This document shows positions 25,008 to 38,107 of a stretch of 64,000 nt of DNA, one piece after another (position 1 is the stretch's first letter; every line of letters starts with the position of its first letter). The position numbers and the translations under genes were made by a program. Below the pieces are notes generated by a model. The model saw only the letters and a list, made by a program, of their open reading frames with translations, searched no databases and was not told the origin of the DNA. Source of the DNA: Amoebidium appalachense (lineage: Eukaryota; Ichthyosporea); assembly GCA_963693365.1 (NCBI GenBank), contig CAVNZM010000002.1:12896001-12960000 (forward strand), read 5' to 3'.

Positions 25008-25468
25008 CCCCTCTCCCTCCCCCTCTCTCTCCCTCCCTCCCCTACCCCCCGTCCCCCCCCCTTCCCCTCCCCCCTTCTCGACACCATCTCAGGAAACCAG
25101 GAACGATACCTCCCCCCCCCCCCCCCCTCTTCCCCCTCCTTTCGACAACATTTCTTAAAACTAGAAACATGCATTCACATTGGCAGCATTTAATGCGGGT
25201 GGGTGGTATTTCCTTTTTTCCCTTCCCGGAGTCCTTTTTTCGCGCACTTTCATGCACCAGATACGGAAGGACTCAAATGTATATGTTTGTGCGGCACTAT
25301 TAGAATTTTACAACAGCTCTCTGTGTGTAACACTGTGTGCTACCGGATAGCACAACATATCGATGCATTTTGTTCATGTGCATTTAGAACTCAAATTGTT
25401 GGGTTGTGGAAAAGCTGCCCCCTCTATAATGCAGCACATGCTAAATAAATAAACACTACGCAGCCAAG

Positions 25469-25936
25469 ATGCCTGATAAAGTAAGTGGGACTGTTGGGTC
25501 CACGAGAACCAAATTTGACCTCATCGTATGTATTTCATGTCGTATTCATATGTATATGATGACCACACTTCCAAATTAAACGTGCAAACACTCACGCCTG
25601 GTGTAAAGAAATTGGTGAGGTCATATGTTTAACAACGAAAAGAGCAAGGACTGTTGGACACCCGCCCACCCACCACATGACCCAGCATGCACGGACACAA
25701 TCATGATTGAATACATGTACTGCCTTCGAATACAAATTCACGTCGGAGTGGACACAAAAACACTAGACTATCAATCCTTCGTTTCAGAAAAAATGTAAAA
25801 GAATAATGATGATAAAAGGAAGGAGAGAAAGAACGAAAGAAAGATATTCGAAAGGGGACAGGGAAGGAAAGCCTTTAAGGAAGAAATGGATTTGCGCTGT
25901 ATATACACGTACTCGTGGTGGATGTGCTTTTTTTTG

Positions 25937-25972
<36 letters not shown>

Positions 25973-26980
25973 TAACCAAGTTGAAGAAGGCCTACTCGAG
26001 AGTTATCAAAGACAAACAATATTTAGTAAATAAAAAACCTCAGAGAAACGCAAAGCAAACCTCAGGAAAAATTGCCGACAACTCTGCTAAAGGTGGTGAG
26101 CTTCAAGCCTTTGAAACACGAATAACAACCAGTGTACATGTACAGCAGTGAGCACTAAAACTTGCCTTGACTTGGCCGGACGCCTACCGACGTAGCCGCG
26201 TACCAGCACCACTTGCAGCACTACAGTAGGACGTCGACTTTCAAAACTTTGCCACCGGGCCTAATAAGGGGTGGCCTTGGAACGAAGAGGTGTTGTAACT
26301 GTCTGAAAGGTGCATTATGAGAGAATAAAGAGTAAGCTATCGCAGTAGTCTCGATTTTTCTGCCCACAAAATAATCGCGCGACCCGTCACATGATGGCGC
26401 GAAGCGCTGCCCACGTCTGTGGCTCCGGGGGGGGCCGTCCAAATATGGCTCAGTTATGATATATCTGATTGGATAATCTCTAATTAGTCACAATCATTGG
26501 TGGATCTTCCGTCCGTGCTGCCTTCTCGATCGAGCTCAGGCATGTCAAAACCCTGTTTCGTTGTATTCGTGGCTGAGTGCCGTCGGCCGAGACCCACGCA
26601 CTTGCACGAAGCGCGCGTGCCCCGTACGTGCCCCTGTTATGTGGCATGCACACGTTCCACCTGGACCGCCTTGGCCGCGTGAGTGAACTATGTTTCACTT
26701 TGTGTGGGCGCCAATCAGCCAATGCACGTGGTCATGTTTGGTTCCGCTCTTTGCATCCGTGCAGGATCGATGACGCAGCAACGCCATGTTGTTTGAAAAA
26801 AAACTGTTACTACCCATTGAATTGGCCCCTCTTAATATCTCTCCTAACCCAATTATACTCATCTTTCCGCCCCACCTGTCCTGTGTGAATGTGCAGCTCC
26901 AGAACGATGTTGCAATTGGTGTCAGCCTTGAACCGTTACGAGACTTTGAACATGAATATGAAGTCTTTTCAAAGTTCTGT
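25469..26980 (+). CDS. Possible two-exon gene fragment
   Basis: A tiny first exon ATGCCTGATAAA (25469-25480) is followed by a consensus GTAAGT donor. An acceptor-bounded segment at 26897-26980 reads LQNDVAIGVSLEPLRDFEHE and continues EYEVFSKFC to a GTACCC donor, in matching phase 0. I found no further exon and recognise no family, so this may be chance. The second segment could also belong to a longer frame starting ATGTTGTTTGAA near 26785. Confidence 0.22.
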
Positions 26981-27028
26981 GTACCCACCCACCCTCCCCC
27001 CTTCCTATTTCTTCCGCCCCCCCCCCCC

Positions 27029-27190
<162 letters not shown>

Positions 27191-27450
27191 CCCTCTCTCG
27201 CTTTCTCTTTCTCTCTCAAGGCTTTCTCTCTCTCTCTCTCCCCCCCCCTCTCTTTCTCTTTCCCAACCCCCCCCCGCCCAAACCCCCCCCCCCCCCCCAA
27301 ACACCGGCGCCACTCCTCTGTCTTCTGCCCTCCTCCCCTCCCCCTCCCCTCTTCCCTCCCTCCTAGCTCCCTACCCGCCACCAATCTCTCCTTCCTAATT
27401 CTCTTTTTCCTTGCCTCCCTCTCTACCGCCTGCCCCATCTCGTGTCACCT

Positions 27451-27526
<76 letters not shown>

Positions 27527-27599
27527 AGAAAAAATAAGTGCTGGGATCTTCCCCCGGCCGGGCCCCTCTCTCCCTACCCCCAGGACTCGTTCCATCTCT

Positions 27600-27793
27600 C
27601 ACAATTCCTCTCTCTTGAGCAATCTTTATCCTTTGACTACTCTTTTCGTGTATTACAATGGGCGGTCGGGAGTGGCGCAGCATGCGCGGAGGAGATCACA
27701 ATTCCTCTCTCTTGAGCAATCTTTATCCTTTGACTACTCTTTTCGTGTATTACAATGGGCGGTCGGGAGTGGCGCAGCATGCGCGGAGGAGGA
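27600..27793. repeat. 97-bp tandem duplication
   Basis: Two head-to-tail copies (27600-27696 and 27697-27793) start CACAATTCCTCTCTCTTGAG and include ATTACAATGGGCGGTCGG. They appear virtually identical. No gene is attached, although each copy carries an ATG after a pyrimidine-rich stretch. Confidence 0.92.
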
Positions 27794-27824
27794 TCGGGAT
27801 GAGGGCCCGGTGGGGGAGGGAGGG

Positions 27825-27859
<35 letters not shown>

Positions 27860-28449
27860 GACCACGTATTCTAGTGCCTTATAGAAGAAAAACGTTTATT
27901 ACACAATATCTATCATAGCCTTGTGTCCATCGTTGTGTCACGGTGAGGAACATGATCCTAGGCTTCGCAGTTTCCTTAGTGCTGCCATAGATCCATCTCC
28001 CCGGCCCCCCCACCCCCACCCCCACCCCACCCACCCACCACTCCACCCCCAGCAGTCCCTCCCTCGCGCCCCTTAGCGATCAGCCTGCCCGCCCCAATAT
28101 CATTTTGTGCTCTTGCTGCTGCCGGAGAGTCGATTGCGGCCGAAGCCCGGAAGCCGTCGGCTCGAAGTTCTTTCGAAGCAGCCGGATCCGGGCCCGCATG
28201 TTGAACAAACATCACCCCAAATATGTAGTCACTGAGAACGGTTGTCTCCCTGCGGCCTCTAACACATACCTTGTATGTTGCCGCGGCGACAGTCACTAGA
28301 CAAAGTTTGTTCGCGCGTAATCGGATCTTGTTCTACGAGCGGCGATTGGTTCAAAGTGACGTAACCGAGCCTACCAGTCAAACTGAGACATGATCCGTTT
28401 GCCCAGGCTTTTTTATTCCATGAAATTAAATGTTTGATTTAAAATGTTT

Positions 28450-28499
28450 GAGCAATCCGATTGGTCATTACATATTGAGCGATCTAATTGGTCATTACA
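28450..28499. promoter_or_regulatory. Paired CCAAT-box (inverted) direct repeats
   Basis: Two 23-bp imperfect copies of GAGCRATCYRATTGGTCATTACA, 27 bp apart, each carry ATTGG (CCAAT on the minus strand). A nearby GATTGGTTCAAAGTGACGTAA (28347) adds a CRE-like TGACGTAA. Such pairs suit a promoter, but the target gene is not identified. Confidence 0.35.
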
Positions 28500-29317
28500 A
28501 CCAGAAGGACCCGGCCGGCCGCCGGAGAGTACATAGCCTTGGAGACTACCAAATATGGGTTTTTATCCGTGCGTTCATTGGCTAGATTTTATCTACATAG
28601 TTTAATTGACGCTCGTGATGCCCAGCGGCCTCCGTGACGGTGACCGTCACCGCACAGAGCGGCTGAGGGGCCGAGCGAGGGCCTCGCGCCAGCAAGCCTG
28701 CTCGTGGCGCCACGGCTCCAGCTCGTTTGCGCTACTGTACACAGTTGTTACGGCACTTGGCTTTCGCGTGATCTCACAGGATGTTATAAGGATGCTATGC
28801 TAGCGCTGCCGGATGAGTTGAAGTCACATATGGAAACCACTGCGATTACCAAATAAAGTCAGATAATGCTTTATTTAGTTTCGAATTCTGTGTGTGTGTG
28901 TGCATGTGCTTGTGTGCGTGTGCTTGTGTGCGTGTGTTTGTGTGTGATCATGCGCAAGCAGTCAGCTCGTTGCGAGCGTTTAGTTGTCGTCCTACACTTG
29001 AGAGTAGGTGATTCGACATCAGCGCCGTCCACTCGAGAGCAGGTGAGACCCCATCTCCATATCTGGTTTTTATTTTACAGTTGCTCTATGTAACTAAAAA
29101 GCATGGGCACTTATATTTTGCTGCTCACTGAACGTCCGCCAACCCCTGGGCTAGCGCTTTTCCCCAGCGTCATCATATGATATGATCCCACCCTGCGCAG
29201 CCGGCGCGCTGGCCCTAGGCATAGCCTGCCTAGGCGCAGCGGGCCGGGATTTGTATACCAGGCTATTAATAGATTAGCGGCCTCCGTCGTATTGCAGGTT
29301 GCACTACCCTCCGACGA

Positions 29318-29408
29318 ATGGATGGGCCGCGTTTGGATCTGGACGGGATCTGCGCCAACGTGATAGATAACATGCGCGAGGCATTGGCAGGTAGCAAGAG
29401 CCTGAAAG
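29318..29408 (+). CDS. Candidate first coding exon, unidentified
   Basis: An ATG opens a 30-codon frame (begins MDGPRLDLDGIC, includes DNMREALAGSKSLK) that ends at a good donor, AAAG|GTACTG. The segment is non-repetitive with ordinary amino-acid composition. An acceptor-like TTGCAG lies 20 bp upstream. No downstream exon was found. Confidence 0.3.
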
Positions 29409-30620
29409 GTACTGTACTTGTTTATTCTCTGCTTTTTTTCCTTTATCTACATTTTTTTTTTTTCGTGGTTTTCTCCGCTCAAATAATAAAAGCCTGTAGC
29501 TTAGTAGTGACATTTCCAGGATCGGACTCTCCACCGGTCTGGTGTATTTTTGGACGGGATATATTCATTTTTTGGGATCGTTTAGAATGAGACACAAAGC
29601 ACTATGACTACTGTATACCGTAATATCATATACTGGGTAACTGGGTAGAGAATAAAAAACAGTGTAGAAATAAAACAAAAACCAACTGTTTTAGTGCGGT
29701 ACATTTAGTTAAGATATAAACAGAGCTTGCCTTTTAGAGTAGCCTCAGTCTCTTGAAAAGAAATGCATGGAATTTAGAAATTCTTATCTGCCAATATAGA
29801 TTTGCAATGCAATTGGCGCTATTTCGAGCTCTTTGACGGATTTTTTTGCCCGCCGACCGCGGTGTGGTGCGAGGAGGGCAAACGTCGAGGCCTTGGAAGT
29901 AAACTGAAAGAATTGACAAGCGAAGCCCAAATTAGGTGTGCATTAGCTCTTTTTCAAATAGAAATAGGCGTTAGAAAGCACAAAATAATAAACACATTCA
30001 TTTTTTCTACCAAGATGCCACCGTCCATTGCTTTTTCGCCCAGCGCGCTTCATCTTGCAAATGCCCAACCTGTCCGACAACCCCCTCCCACCCCCCACCT
30101 TTTTTTTTACCCCCACTCTCAGCCAGGTCGCGCGACTTCGTAGAGCTCATGGTATAAAGTGTAACTGCGCGACCTAAACCTTCAAAAAATTTCTTCTTCT
30201 GTCAACAACCCAAGAATCCTTCTCCGCCACCCACACAACCGGGACCTGTGTCTGCCTTGTGCCCCCCGGCCCTTCTCCACCAAGTGCTCGTGCGCCTGCC
30301 TATGCCCGCCCCCGCCCGATCATCTATACAAGCGCTAAAACGATGCCAACTGCATCGTGACCTTCTCAGCTGCCTTTCAAGGTACAAATGCTGTTCTTGT
30401 ATGCATAAGTTTTGTGCTTGCATGATGAGCGTCAGAAAGGTTGGCATGGCCACGGGAATGGTGATCCATGAGATGGCAAACACAATTGCATGCAGTAATG
30501 AGATGTTTAGAGTTTCAACACTTTAGATGTCTTCGGGTTTTCTTTGCCTTTTTTTTTTTTTTTTTTTTTTCCCCTTCAAAGCGTGAAGCCAGGTTCTTTC
30601 TGCTATTTGTCACGGTGGTC

Positions 30621-30654
<34 letters not shown>

Positions 30655-30831
30655 CCCCCTCCCCCCCGGGCCCTGCGCCACCCGCCCGCTTGCCGAACTT
30701 TCTTTTTGGTTTTGTATTCAGTTCAAATTCAGGCTCTTCCTGTTGTGCCTTCCTCGCTTTCCCTTCCTTTTTCCAAACATGTTGACCCGTTGTTGTGCAA
30801 CGCAGCCCCTAAGAGTTTAATATATGTAACA

Positions 30832-31083
30832 GCCCGAGGGAGAGGTGCACGCGTGTGAATATTACTTACCCGTTATTACTTATCCAGGTTATATATCCAT
30901 CGTTTGATCTTCCAAGTTGAACACAAGCTAGGACGAGAAAAGATTTCAAGGAAAATGGCCCGAGGGAGAGGTGCACGCGTGTGAATATTACTTACCCGTT
31001 ATTACTTATCCAGGTTATATATCCATCGTTTGATCTTCCAAGTTGAACACAAGCTAGGACGAGAAAAGATTTCAAGGAAAATG
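30832..31083 (+). promoter_or_regulatory. Tandemly duplicated core promoter, 5' UTR and start codon of gene B
   Basis: Two 126-bp copies (30832-30957, 30958-31083) each contain a TATA-like TTATATATC (30889-30897; 31015-31023) and end in GGAAAATGGC. The second copy's ATG is the gene B start (31081). The first copy's ATG (30955) opens a nine-codon frame, MARGRGARV then TGA at 30982-30984. It would be an upstream ORF on any transcript started from copy 1. Confidence 0.7.
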
Positions 31084-31171
31084 GCTGAGGGAATCTCTAA
31101 TCAACTCTTTGACTGCGATTCGTTTTTGGGGTTTGAGGAAGCAACAACCAGGTAAAAAACACATCCCTCCC

Positions 31172-31207
<36 letters not shown>

Positions 31208-31901
31208 ACAAAGAAAAAAAAAAGAAAGAAAGAAAACACGCACACACATGCGTGTGTGCACTAACACACACACGGTACCATCACCACAAAAGAAGAAGAA
31301 GAAGAAGGTTGATGAACGACAACAAAAACGAAGATTCAAGCAGAGATGGGGTTGTGGGTTGTGTGTGGGTGTGGGTGTGTGTTTTGGGCGCCGGGAGAGG
31401 GGTGGGGGGGGGGGGGGGGAGGGAGAGAGAGGTGGAGACGGGGGGAGAGAGAGGGGGGAGGGGAGAGAACCGCCCGCATCACAAACGATGACAGCCGCAA
31501 AAACCAGCAGAAACACGTGAATGTAACCGACAGAAAGCCCCAGAATTATGTAGTGATTTTGGCAAGTTACTACCAAGGAAACTGTTTTTTCCAAATGGCT
31601 TTACTGATCGACAACCCCCCCCTCCCCCCCCCCCAATGTGTATCACCAACCACAACAGTGCATTTCCTGGAGCGATGCAGCCCCTACAGCAGCCCGAATT
31701 TGACATCGACTTTGATACACTGCTGATGGATACACCCCTTACCGAGCCGAATTTCATTCAAAACCCCCCCAACTTGACTCTGGAAGATCTTGAGACTAGG
31801 GTCGGCAATCTGTCCCTGGAGGATGCTATGGGCTCAAACGCAAACGGAGCTGGGATGCCCGAGACACTCTATCAGACCGGCAATTCTGACATGAGGTGTG
31901 T

Positions 31902-31940
<39 letters not shown>

Positions 31941-31943
31941 TGT

Positions 31944-32040
<97 letters not shown>

Positions 32041-32260
32041 GTGTCGAGGTGTGTGGTCAACACCCCCCCCCCCCCCCCAAAAAAAAAAAAAAAAAAAAAA
32101 GGAGGGGGGGGGCATGTGTAGCAATGATCTTTGTCGGTATTGGCATGTGTCTCACTCACTTGTCGTGCTTGTCGTGTTACATACCGCAAATAACTTTCTG
32201 TGCTGCAGACTAACCCCCCCGCGCCTCTTCGTCCCCCTCCCCAGCTCCTTCTCGTTTCCC

Positions 32261-32298
<38 letters not shown>

Positions 32299-32521
32299 AC
32301 CACCAAAAAAAATAAAATCATGAATAAAAATAAAAATAAATAAAAATAAAAATAATTAAAAACTTGAAAAAACAGCATGAACATGACTGTGCCTGGAGGA
32401 CCTTACGGTGCGCCCCACGTGCTCGTGCCCGTCTCAGCCCTCACCCCAATCAGTGGCTACCTGCTGCCCACACCCGCCGGTCTGATGTTTTTCCCCTCGA
32501 TTCCGAGCCCTTCAGGGTACC

Positions 32522-32563
<42 letters not shown>

Positions 32564-33553
32564 AAAAGTCCCTCTTCTCCTTTTTCCTTTTTTGCAACTT
32601 TTTTCGAATTAGCTAGAGAGAAGAGAGCCGGTGTTGGTGATGAATAAGAGGACCCCCGGGAAAGGGTGGGTGGGGGGGGATTGAAAGAGGTAGGGCGTAG
32701 GCGTTCGTCACAAGTTGGGTTGTTGGGATCCTCCAGGTGAGATGATGCTGTAGGCGATGGGAAGTTTTGTGCACGTTGTTTCCTTTCTTTTCTTGTTTCT
32801 TTTTCTTTTTTCTTTTTCTTATTCTTTTCTTTCTTTTTTTTTGTTGTTGTTTGGGGGGGGGGGGGTGGGTAGCAAAATAACATTATTATACTGCAACCTT
32901 TCATCAGTAGGGCAAAGCGATTTGAAAAACCAATGCAAAATGTCAAACACTTCTTGTACACATTCTCATTTTTTCCCTTCGAAATTCCTTGCAGGGCACC
33001 AGCGCTGTTTCCCATCGGAGGTATGCCCGCTTCTGCCTCCCCTTCCCCAAGTATGGGCACTCCCATTATGGGCCCGGGCACTCCTATTATGGGCGTGGAT
33101 CTCACAAGCAGCCAGTCGCAAGTCCCGTCGTCTCCAGTTCCGACAGAAGTTTCCGATTACGACGAACCGTCCCCCCAGTCTTCCGGATCCGATTCATCAC
33201 CGCTCTCGCCGAAAGACCGTGAACGAACACGCCGTGTCATAATTTGCACCGGAAATGCGATCCGATCGGACGTACGCCTAGATGAGAGGGCTGAACATGA
33301 TGCCTACGTGATTTATCGCCTGCGCCGCTGGAGAAATAAGGAAGGCAAAAAGGAAAAAGGCCGCGGGCTCCCGCCGACGAAGAAATCCAAGGGATCGGGG
33401 GCGCTAAAATCCGAGAAATACCGAGGGAAGACGCGTCAACTTCAGTACCGGCTCGCGGTTGAATATTTCCAAAACCGCTCATGGAATGGGCTGAGCCCTG
33501 AGGTCAGGGAGTTTGTGTGCAACGAGATTCGGAAAACCGCCAAAAAGGATTAA
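31081..33553 (+). CDS. Uncharacterised protein with acidic N-terminus and basic C-terminal domain (gene B)
   Basis: Exons: 31081-31151, 31659-31895, 32376-32516, 32995-33553. All three introns are phase 2 and the joined frame is 1008 nt, 335 aa. The N-terminal part is acidic and hydrophobic (FDIDFDTLLMD, TLEDLETRVGNLSLEDAMG), like a transactivation segment. The middle is Pro/Gly/Met-rich with a short GTPIMGPGTPIMG repeat. A Ser/Pro acidic stretch (SDYDEPSPQSSGSDSSP) leads into a basic C-terminal domain of about 115 residues with RERTRRVIICTG, LDERAEHDAYVIYRLRRW, KKEKGRGLPPTKK and KTRQLQYRLAVEYFQ. This layout suggests a nuclear or DNA-binding regulator, but no known domain is recognised. The start is the ATG right after the duplicated TATA-containing unit. 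Introns carry (TG)n, poly-C and poly-G tracts. An AATAAA lies at 34456-34461, about 900 nt past the stop. Confidence 0.75.
31897..32040. repeat. (TG)n microsatellite, gene B intron 2
   Basis: About 140 bp of TG dinucleotides with a few TC interruptions, starting at the exon 2 donor. The donor GTGTGT is itself the first repeat unit. Confidence 0.95.
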
Positions 33554-34661
33554 TGCCTTGAAACCGGCGGTGGGGAGAGGCGCGTTTGACAGGGGTTTAA
33601 CCCTAGTGAGAACATCTTTGACGACGTTTATGGTGATGTGTTTTTTTTTGTTTTTTTTTTTGATAAAGTTTAGTGCGTCTTAGTGTATTTTGATGGTGTT
33701 TGTTAAGAGATGATCGTGATGATGGCAACTGTAGCGATGACTTTCGAATATTTTAGTTCATCTATATGGGTTATCTGGGAATTGATGAATAGGTTGAATA
33801 TTGCATGAATATATCGGTTGCAGGGTTTAAAATTTCTAGCTGACTCAGATGTATTGATTGACAGAGACGCAGCCAAGTCGGTGCCTTGGGTGCAAGCTCT
33901 TTTAAATCTAGATTAGATGGTCGGGGAGAGCACAAAACGCTCATTGTTATTTTTTTTTCTTTAATTTTTTTTTCTTCTTTTTTTGACTGTACATTAGATA
34001 ATTAGTCGGAGTTTTTTTTTATTGTACATATTCGGCTAGACTGAGTTATTATTAATATTATTATTTTAGATATCCAGGCCTTGGTGGCCGTTAAATATTT
34101 AAAAAGGCACCCATATTCCTACTTTTTTTTTAGTTTTATGATAACTTTTCATATCTTATGTTTTTATATCTTAGTTTTTATATTTTTTTTAATAATTTTT
34201 TTATATCATACTATGAACTTAGGACATTATTAATAGACAAACAAGTGATGAAGTTAAGTTATATAGGATTAGAGTTTCGTGTGGTGTTTTTGCTTCTCTT
34301 TTCGTTTTAAGTTTGTTCTAGGTACTCTCTCTCTTTGTTTAACATAGAAAACTGATTGGATTGATATATTTGTTATCTGTTATGATGAGTCTCGTGCATG
34401 TCTACGCACGTCGACATCAGGAAATGCATTTATACATCCGGCGCTGTAAAGGTGGAATAAAAATAGGGAACCAGTGAGCAAGACGACCCCTCCCCCCTCT
34501 CCCCTCCCCAACACACACACACACCACCGCCACTACCACCAACCACCACACACGTGACACACACACATGTACACACACACAGACACGAACACGCCCTTCT
34601 GGTTACTGTGTAATCTCATCTTTTTTTTGCATGAAGTGCAACAAATTCTAAGTCATTGCGC

Positions 34662-34746
<85 letters not shown>

Positions 34747-34750
34747 CGGG

Positions 34751-35344
34751 ACGGGGGGGGGGGGGGGGGGGGGAAGGGTTTGAATGCGGAACACGGTACG
34801 AAGTACGCATACACGCGTCGAGAAGCATGGTGCAGGACACATGCAAAGGCAAACATTCAAGTATGCAACATCAGCCATGTGCACAGTATGCGTCATAAGC
34901 AGAGCCCATCCTCAGGGAGGACCCAAGTCATCAATTGCGTCTGAGTTTCGACCCCTTAGCCGGCGTATATACGACGCTCAGAGCAGGGTTACTTATGCAA
35001 GCAAAGTGAGCAAAACCGTGAAGATATGTGTGCAAACTAATGCAGTGCAGCGAAAAACGCTTATGTGCTTACAGATGCATGACACAGAGCAACCATGCCC
35101 GGTTGCATGGAAGTAAAGCGGTCTCCACACAGTGGTCTGTCCTGAAAGGACACCTCTGAAAGAAGACTGGGGGGGTTTGAATGCGGAACACGGTACGAAG
35201 TACGCATACACGACGAGAAGCATGGTGCAGGACACATGCAAAGGCAAACATTCAAGTATGCAACATCAGCCATGTGCACAGTATGCGTCATAAGCAGAGC
35301 CCATCCTCAGGGAGGACCCGGGGGGGGGGGGGGGGGGGGGGGGC
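34751..35344 (-). repeat. C-tailed repeats, subfamily II, two copies in reverse orientation
   Basis: After a G run (the C tail read in reverse) come TTTGAATGCGGAACACGGTA and the full subfamily II body. A second, near-identical copy follows from about 35168 after a short G run. Both share GACTTGGGTCCTCC-type core and CTGATGTTGCATACTTG with the intronic copies. They lie between genes B and C. Confidence 0.85.
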
Positions 35345-35954
35345 TAACGTAGCGCCACAAGTTTTTCACAGTTAGCCGTCCCAACGGCCCACTTTATTTG
35401 TTTCTGCTTAACCCAACCCACAATTGTATTATCGGATAGTTGCTTCTCACAATCATTATACTTCGGTTATATATATGTTCAAAAAAATTTATGTACAAAT
35501 TGCCTTTCCATGACTTTTACCTGGCATTTGCTACACGTACCTTCAAGCATGCACAACATACCAGCATAAAATACCACATTGCACATATCACCACTCCATT
35601 TATGCAGAACATATCCCGATATTTAGATCTCAGCCAGAAAATGTTTACATTATATGCATAGTCCTTAAGCAACATTATACATATCACCCTTCCATTCACT
35701 GCTACAATGAAGTTAACTCGTGTTCTTATTGCTGATATTATTTTCATATTTCATTAGCCAATGTTGTTTTCTTTGTACTTGTCGCATACATACAATACCA
35801 CTGCTATAACTTCAGCCTCTTTTCAGAATATTCGGACCTCTAATTGAAATCTGACACGATAACCTTGCATGAAATTAATAATCATACAAAACCTTCGAAA
35901 ATGCCTATTTTCAGACAATATTTTAGTGTTTGTATGTAGGGGGGCATCTAGCAC

Positions 35955-36032
35955 ATATGTGTGATGTTTGATGTGTGATGTGTGATATGTGTGTGTGATG
36001 CGTGATGCGTGATGCGTGATGCGTGACGCGTG
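35955..36032. repeat. Heptamer minisatellite (GTGATGT)n / (GTGATGC)n
   Basis: Tandem 7-mers shift from GTGATGT to GTGATGC across about 70 bp and lead into a GTGC run. Degenerate TG-rich heptamers can resemble telomeric repeats, but the block is short and internal. Confidence 0.7.
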
Positions 36033-36471
36033 TGCGTGCGTGCGTGCGTGCATGTTGTGTGTGTGTGTGTGTGTCTGTGTCTGTCTGTGTGTGTGTGTGT
36101 GTGTGTCTGTGTGTGTGCGCGCGCGAGCGCGCGTGCCACGGTGTGTGTTATGTGCGCCCACGAATGTGTGCTGTCCGTACATTTCGTACGTTGCACAAGT
36201 TCATGGTGGTGGTTGTGGCGGCAAGAAGGAGAAGAATATGTATATCGATATGTACGTGTATCTTATGTGTGCATCCATGCATGTGCTATGTATTTTGTGC
36301 GTGTGTCTGTGTGTATGTGCCTATTGGCTGGCATGGAAAGGACTTGGAAGGGGGGAGGGTGCACCCAACGCGCAAACCCCCTCACGCCTCTACCTGTTTC
36401 CTCCTTTGCTGCCGTTTGCCTGCCCGCGATCTGCCCATATGCTGTCAGAATAACATCCAGCTCCCCTTATT

Positions 36472-36502
<31 letters not shown>

Positions 36503-36917
36503 CACACGCACACACACAAAAAAAAAAAAAAAAAAACATTATCTCAGCCTCATCCCTGTTTATAGCCTACCGTGACTGCTCGTTAGCACTTTGAGTGTTT
36601 TCCCCTCCTTTACTCTTCATATTCTCAGGCCAATTGGCAAACTTACAGTTTGCTCCTGGCTCGCTTCAACAAAGTTGACTACACACTCCATTTCTATTTC
36701 CCCCTCTCCCCCCCCCCCCCCCCCTCCCCCCTCCCTCTTCCCCCCAAACAAACAAACAAACAAAAAAGGAAAAAAAAAAAAAAAAAAAGAAAAGGAAAAA
36801 AACATGTCAACGAAAGTGGATATGGACTGGTCACCGTGGGCAGGGGAAGGGGGGGGGGGGAGGGGGAGGGGAAGGGGGAGGGGGAGGGGGGGGAGGGGGA
36901 GGGGGAGGGGGAGGGGG

Positions 36918-36920
<3 letters not shown>

Positions 36921-37007
<87 letters not shown>
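36921..37007. repeat. (GT)n microsatellite following a GGGGGA tract
   Basis: About 85 bp of GT preceded by (GGGGGA)n-like sequence at 36847-36920. Together they form a long G-rich strand. Confidence 0.95.
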
Positions 37008-37279
37008 CCTGTGTGAGAGGGAGAGGGGATGTGGGGGAGGGAGGGAGGAAGGGGGGGGGGGGGGGGGGGGGGGGAGGAACAGACAGAAAAAGTGAGTAGA
37101 GTGAGAGAGTGAGCAAGACAGAGACTCATCACCTACCTCTATTCCGTGTTTCCTGGTCTCCTCTTTGGCTCGGTGTGCGTGATCTTGCACCAATCAAAAG
37201 GATCCCCATGTCCCCCTCCCATCGTTTGCCCTCTAGCACCGTACTGGCCTGGCGGCCAAATCGCACAATTGCGACGTTG

Positions 37280-37362
<83 letters not shown>

Positions 37363-37589
37363 CGCATGCAAATGAATCAGGCGCGGGGGGGGGGGGGGGG
37401 GGGGGGAGGGAGGGAGGCAGGGGTAGGAGGGCACGGGATGGAGGAGCCGGGGGCACTTGCATTAGTTGGGACGAGACACGGAAGCAATAACAACAACACA
37501 CTTACGCAGGAGCCCATCGTCATGGGGATTTGTATGCGTCGAGTTCAGAACAACTTTCCACTCTTTGACCTTTAACGATGGTTCCAAAC

Positions 37590-37710
37590 CTATCTCTTCT
37601 CTTTCCAAAACCAATCCAGGAACTGTAAGTAAGGGGGAGGGACGCCAGGGAGCGAGGTTTGCATGCTCCCCGGGGACGGGGGAGGAGGAGGAGGAGGAGA
37701 AGGGAAGGGG

Positions 37711-37761
<51 letters not shown>

Positions 37762-37862
37762 CTCATACCTTGAGCCACTGAAGAGACCTATTCATGGGAG
37801 AGGTGGGATAGTACTTGTAGAAGAATGCATAGAGAAAGTCGACAATGTCCAGCTCAACTGCA

Positions 37863-37894
<32 letters not shown>

Positions 37895-38076
37895 GGGGGG
37901 TTAGGATGCGTAAGAAGAATACGAAGTGCACAATGACAATGAACAATTTGAGGCAGATTCTGCAAAGCACGTAGGGGGGGGGGGGGGGGGGGGAAGGGCG
38001 GAGAGGTGGGGGGGGGGGGGGGGAGGTGGAGAGGTGTGGAGGGGGGGGGGAGGCGGAGAGGTGTGGAGGTGTGTGT

Positions 38077-38107
<31 letters not shown>

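Larger units (their letters stand above)
33554..37589. other. Intergenic region between convergent genes B and C
   Basis: The AT-rich gene B 3' flank runs to about 34480. It is followed by (GT)n at 34666-34744, reverse-oriented subfamily II repeats, ordinary AT-rich sequence (35345-35940), a GTGATGC heptamer repeat, (GT)n runs at 36921-37007 and 37281-37361, and poly-G blocks. No supported exon was found. Confidence 0.5.

Noticed and set aside
35955-36032. GTGATGC heptamers as an internal telomere tract
   Set aside because: Too short and degenerate, and embedded in an ordinary TG-rich microsatellite.
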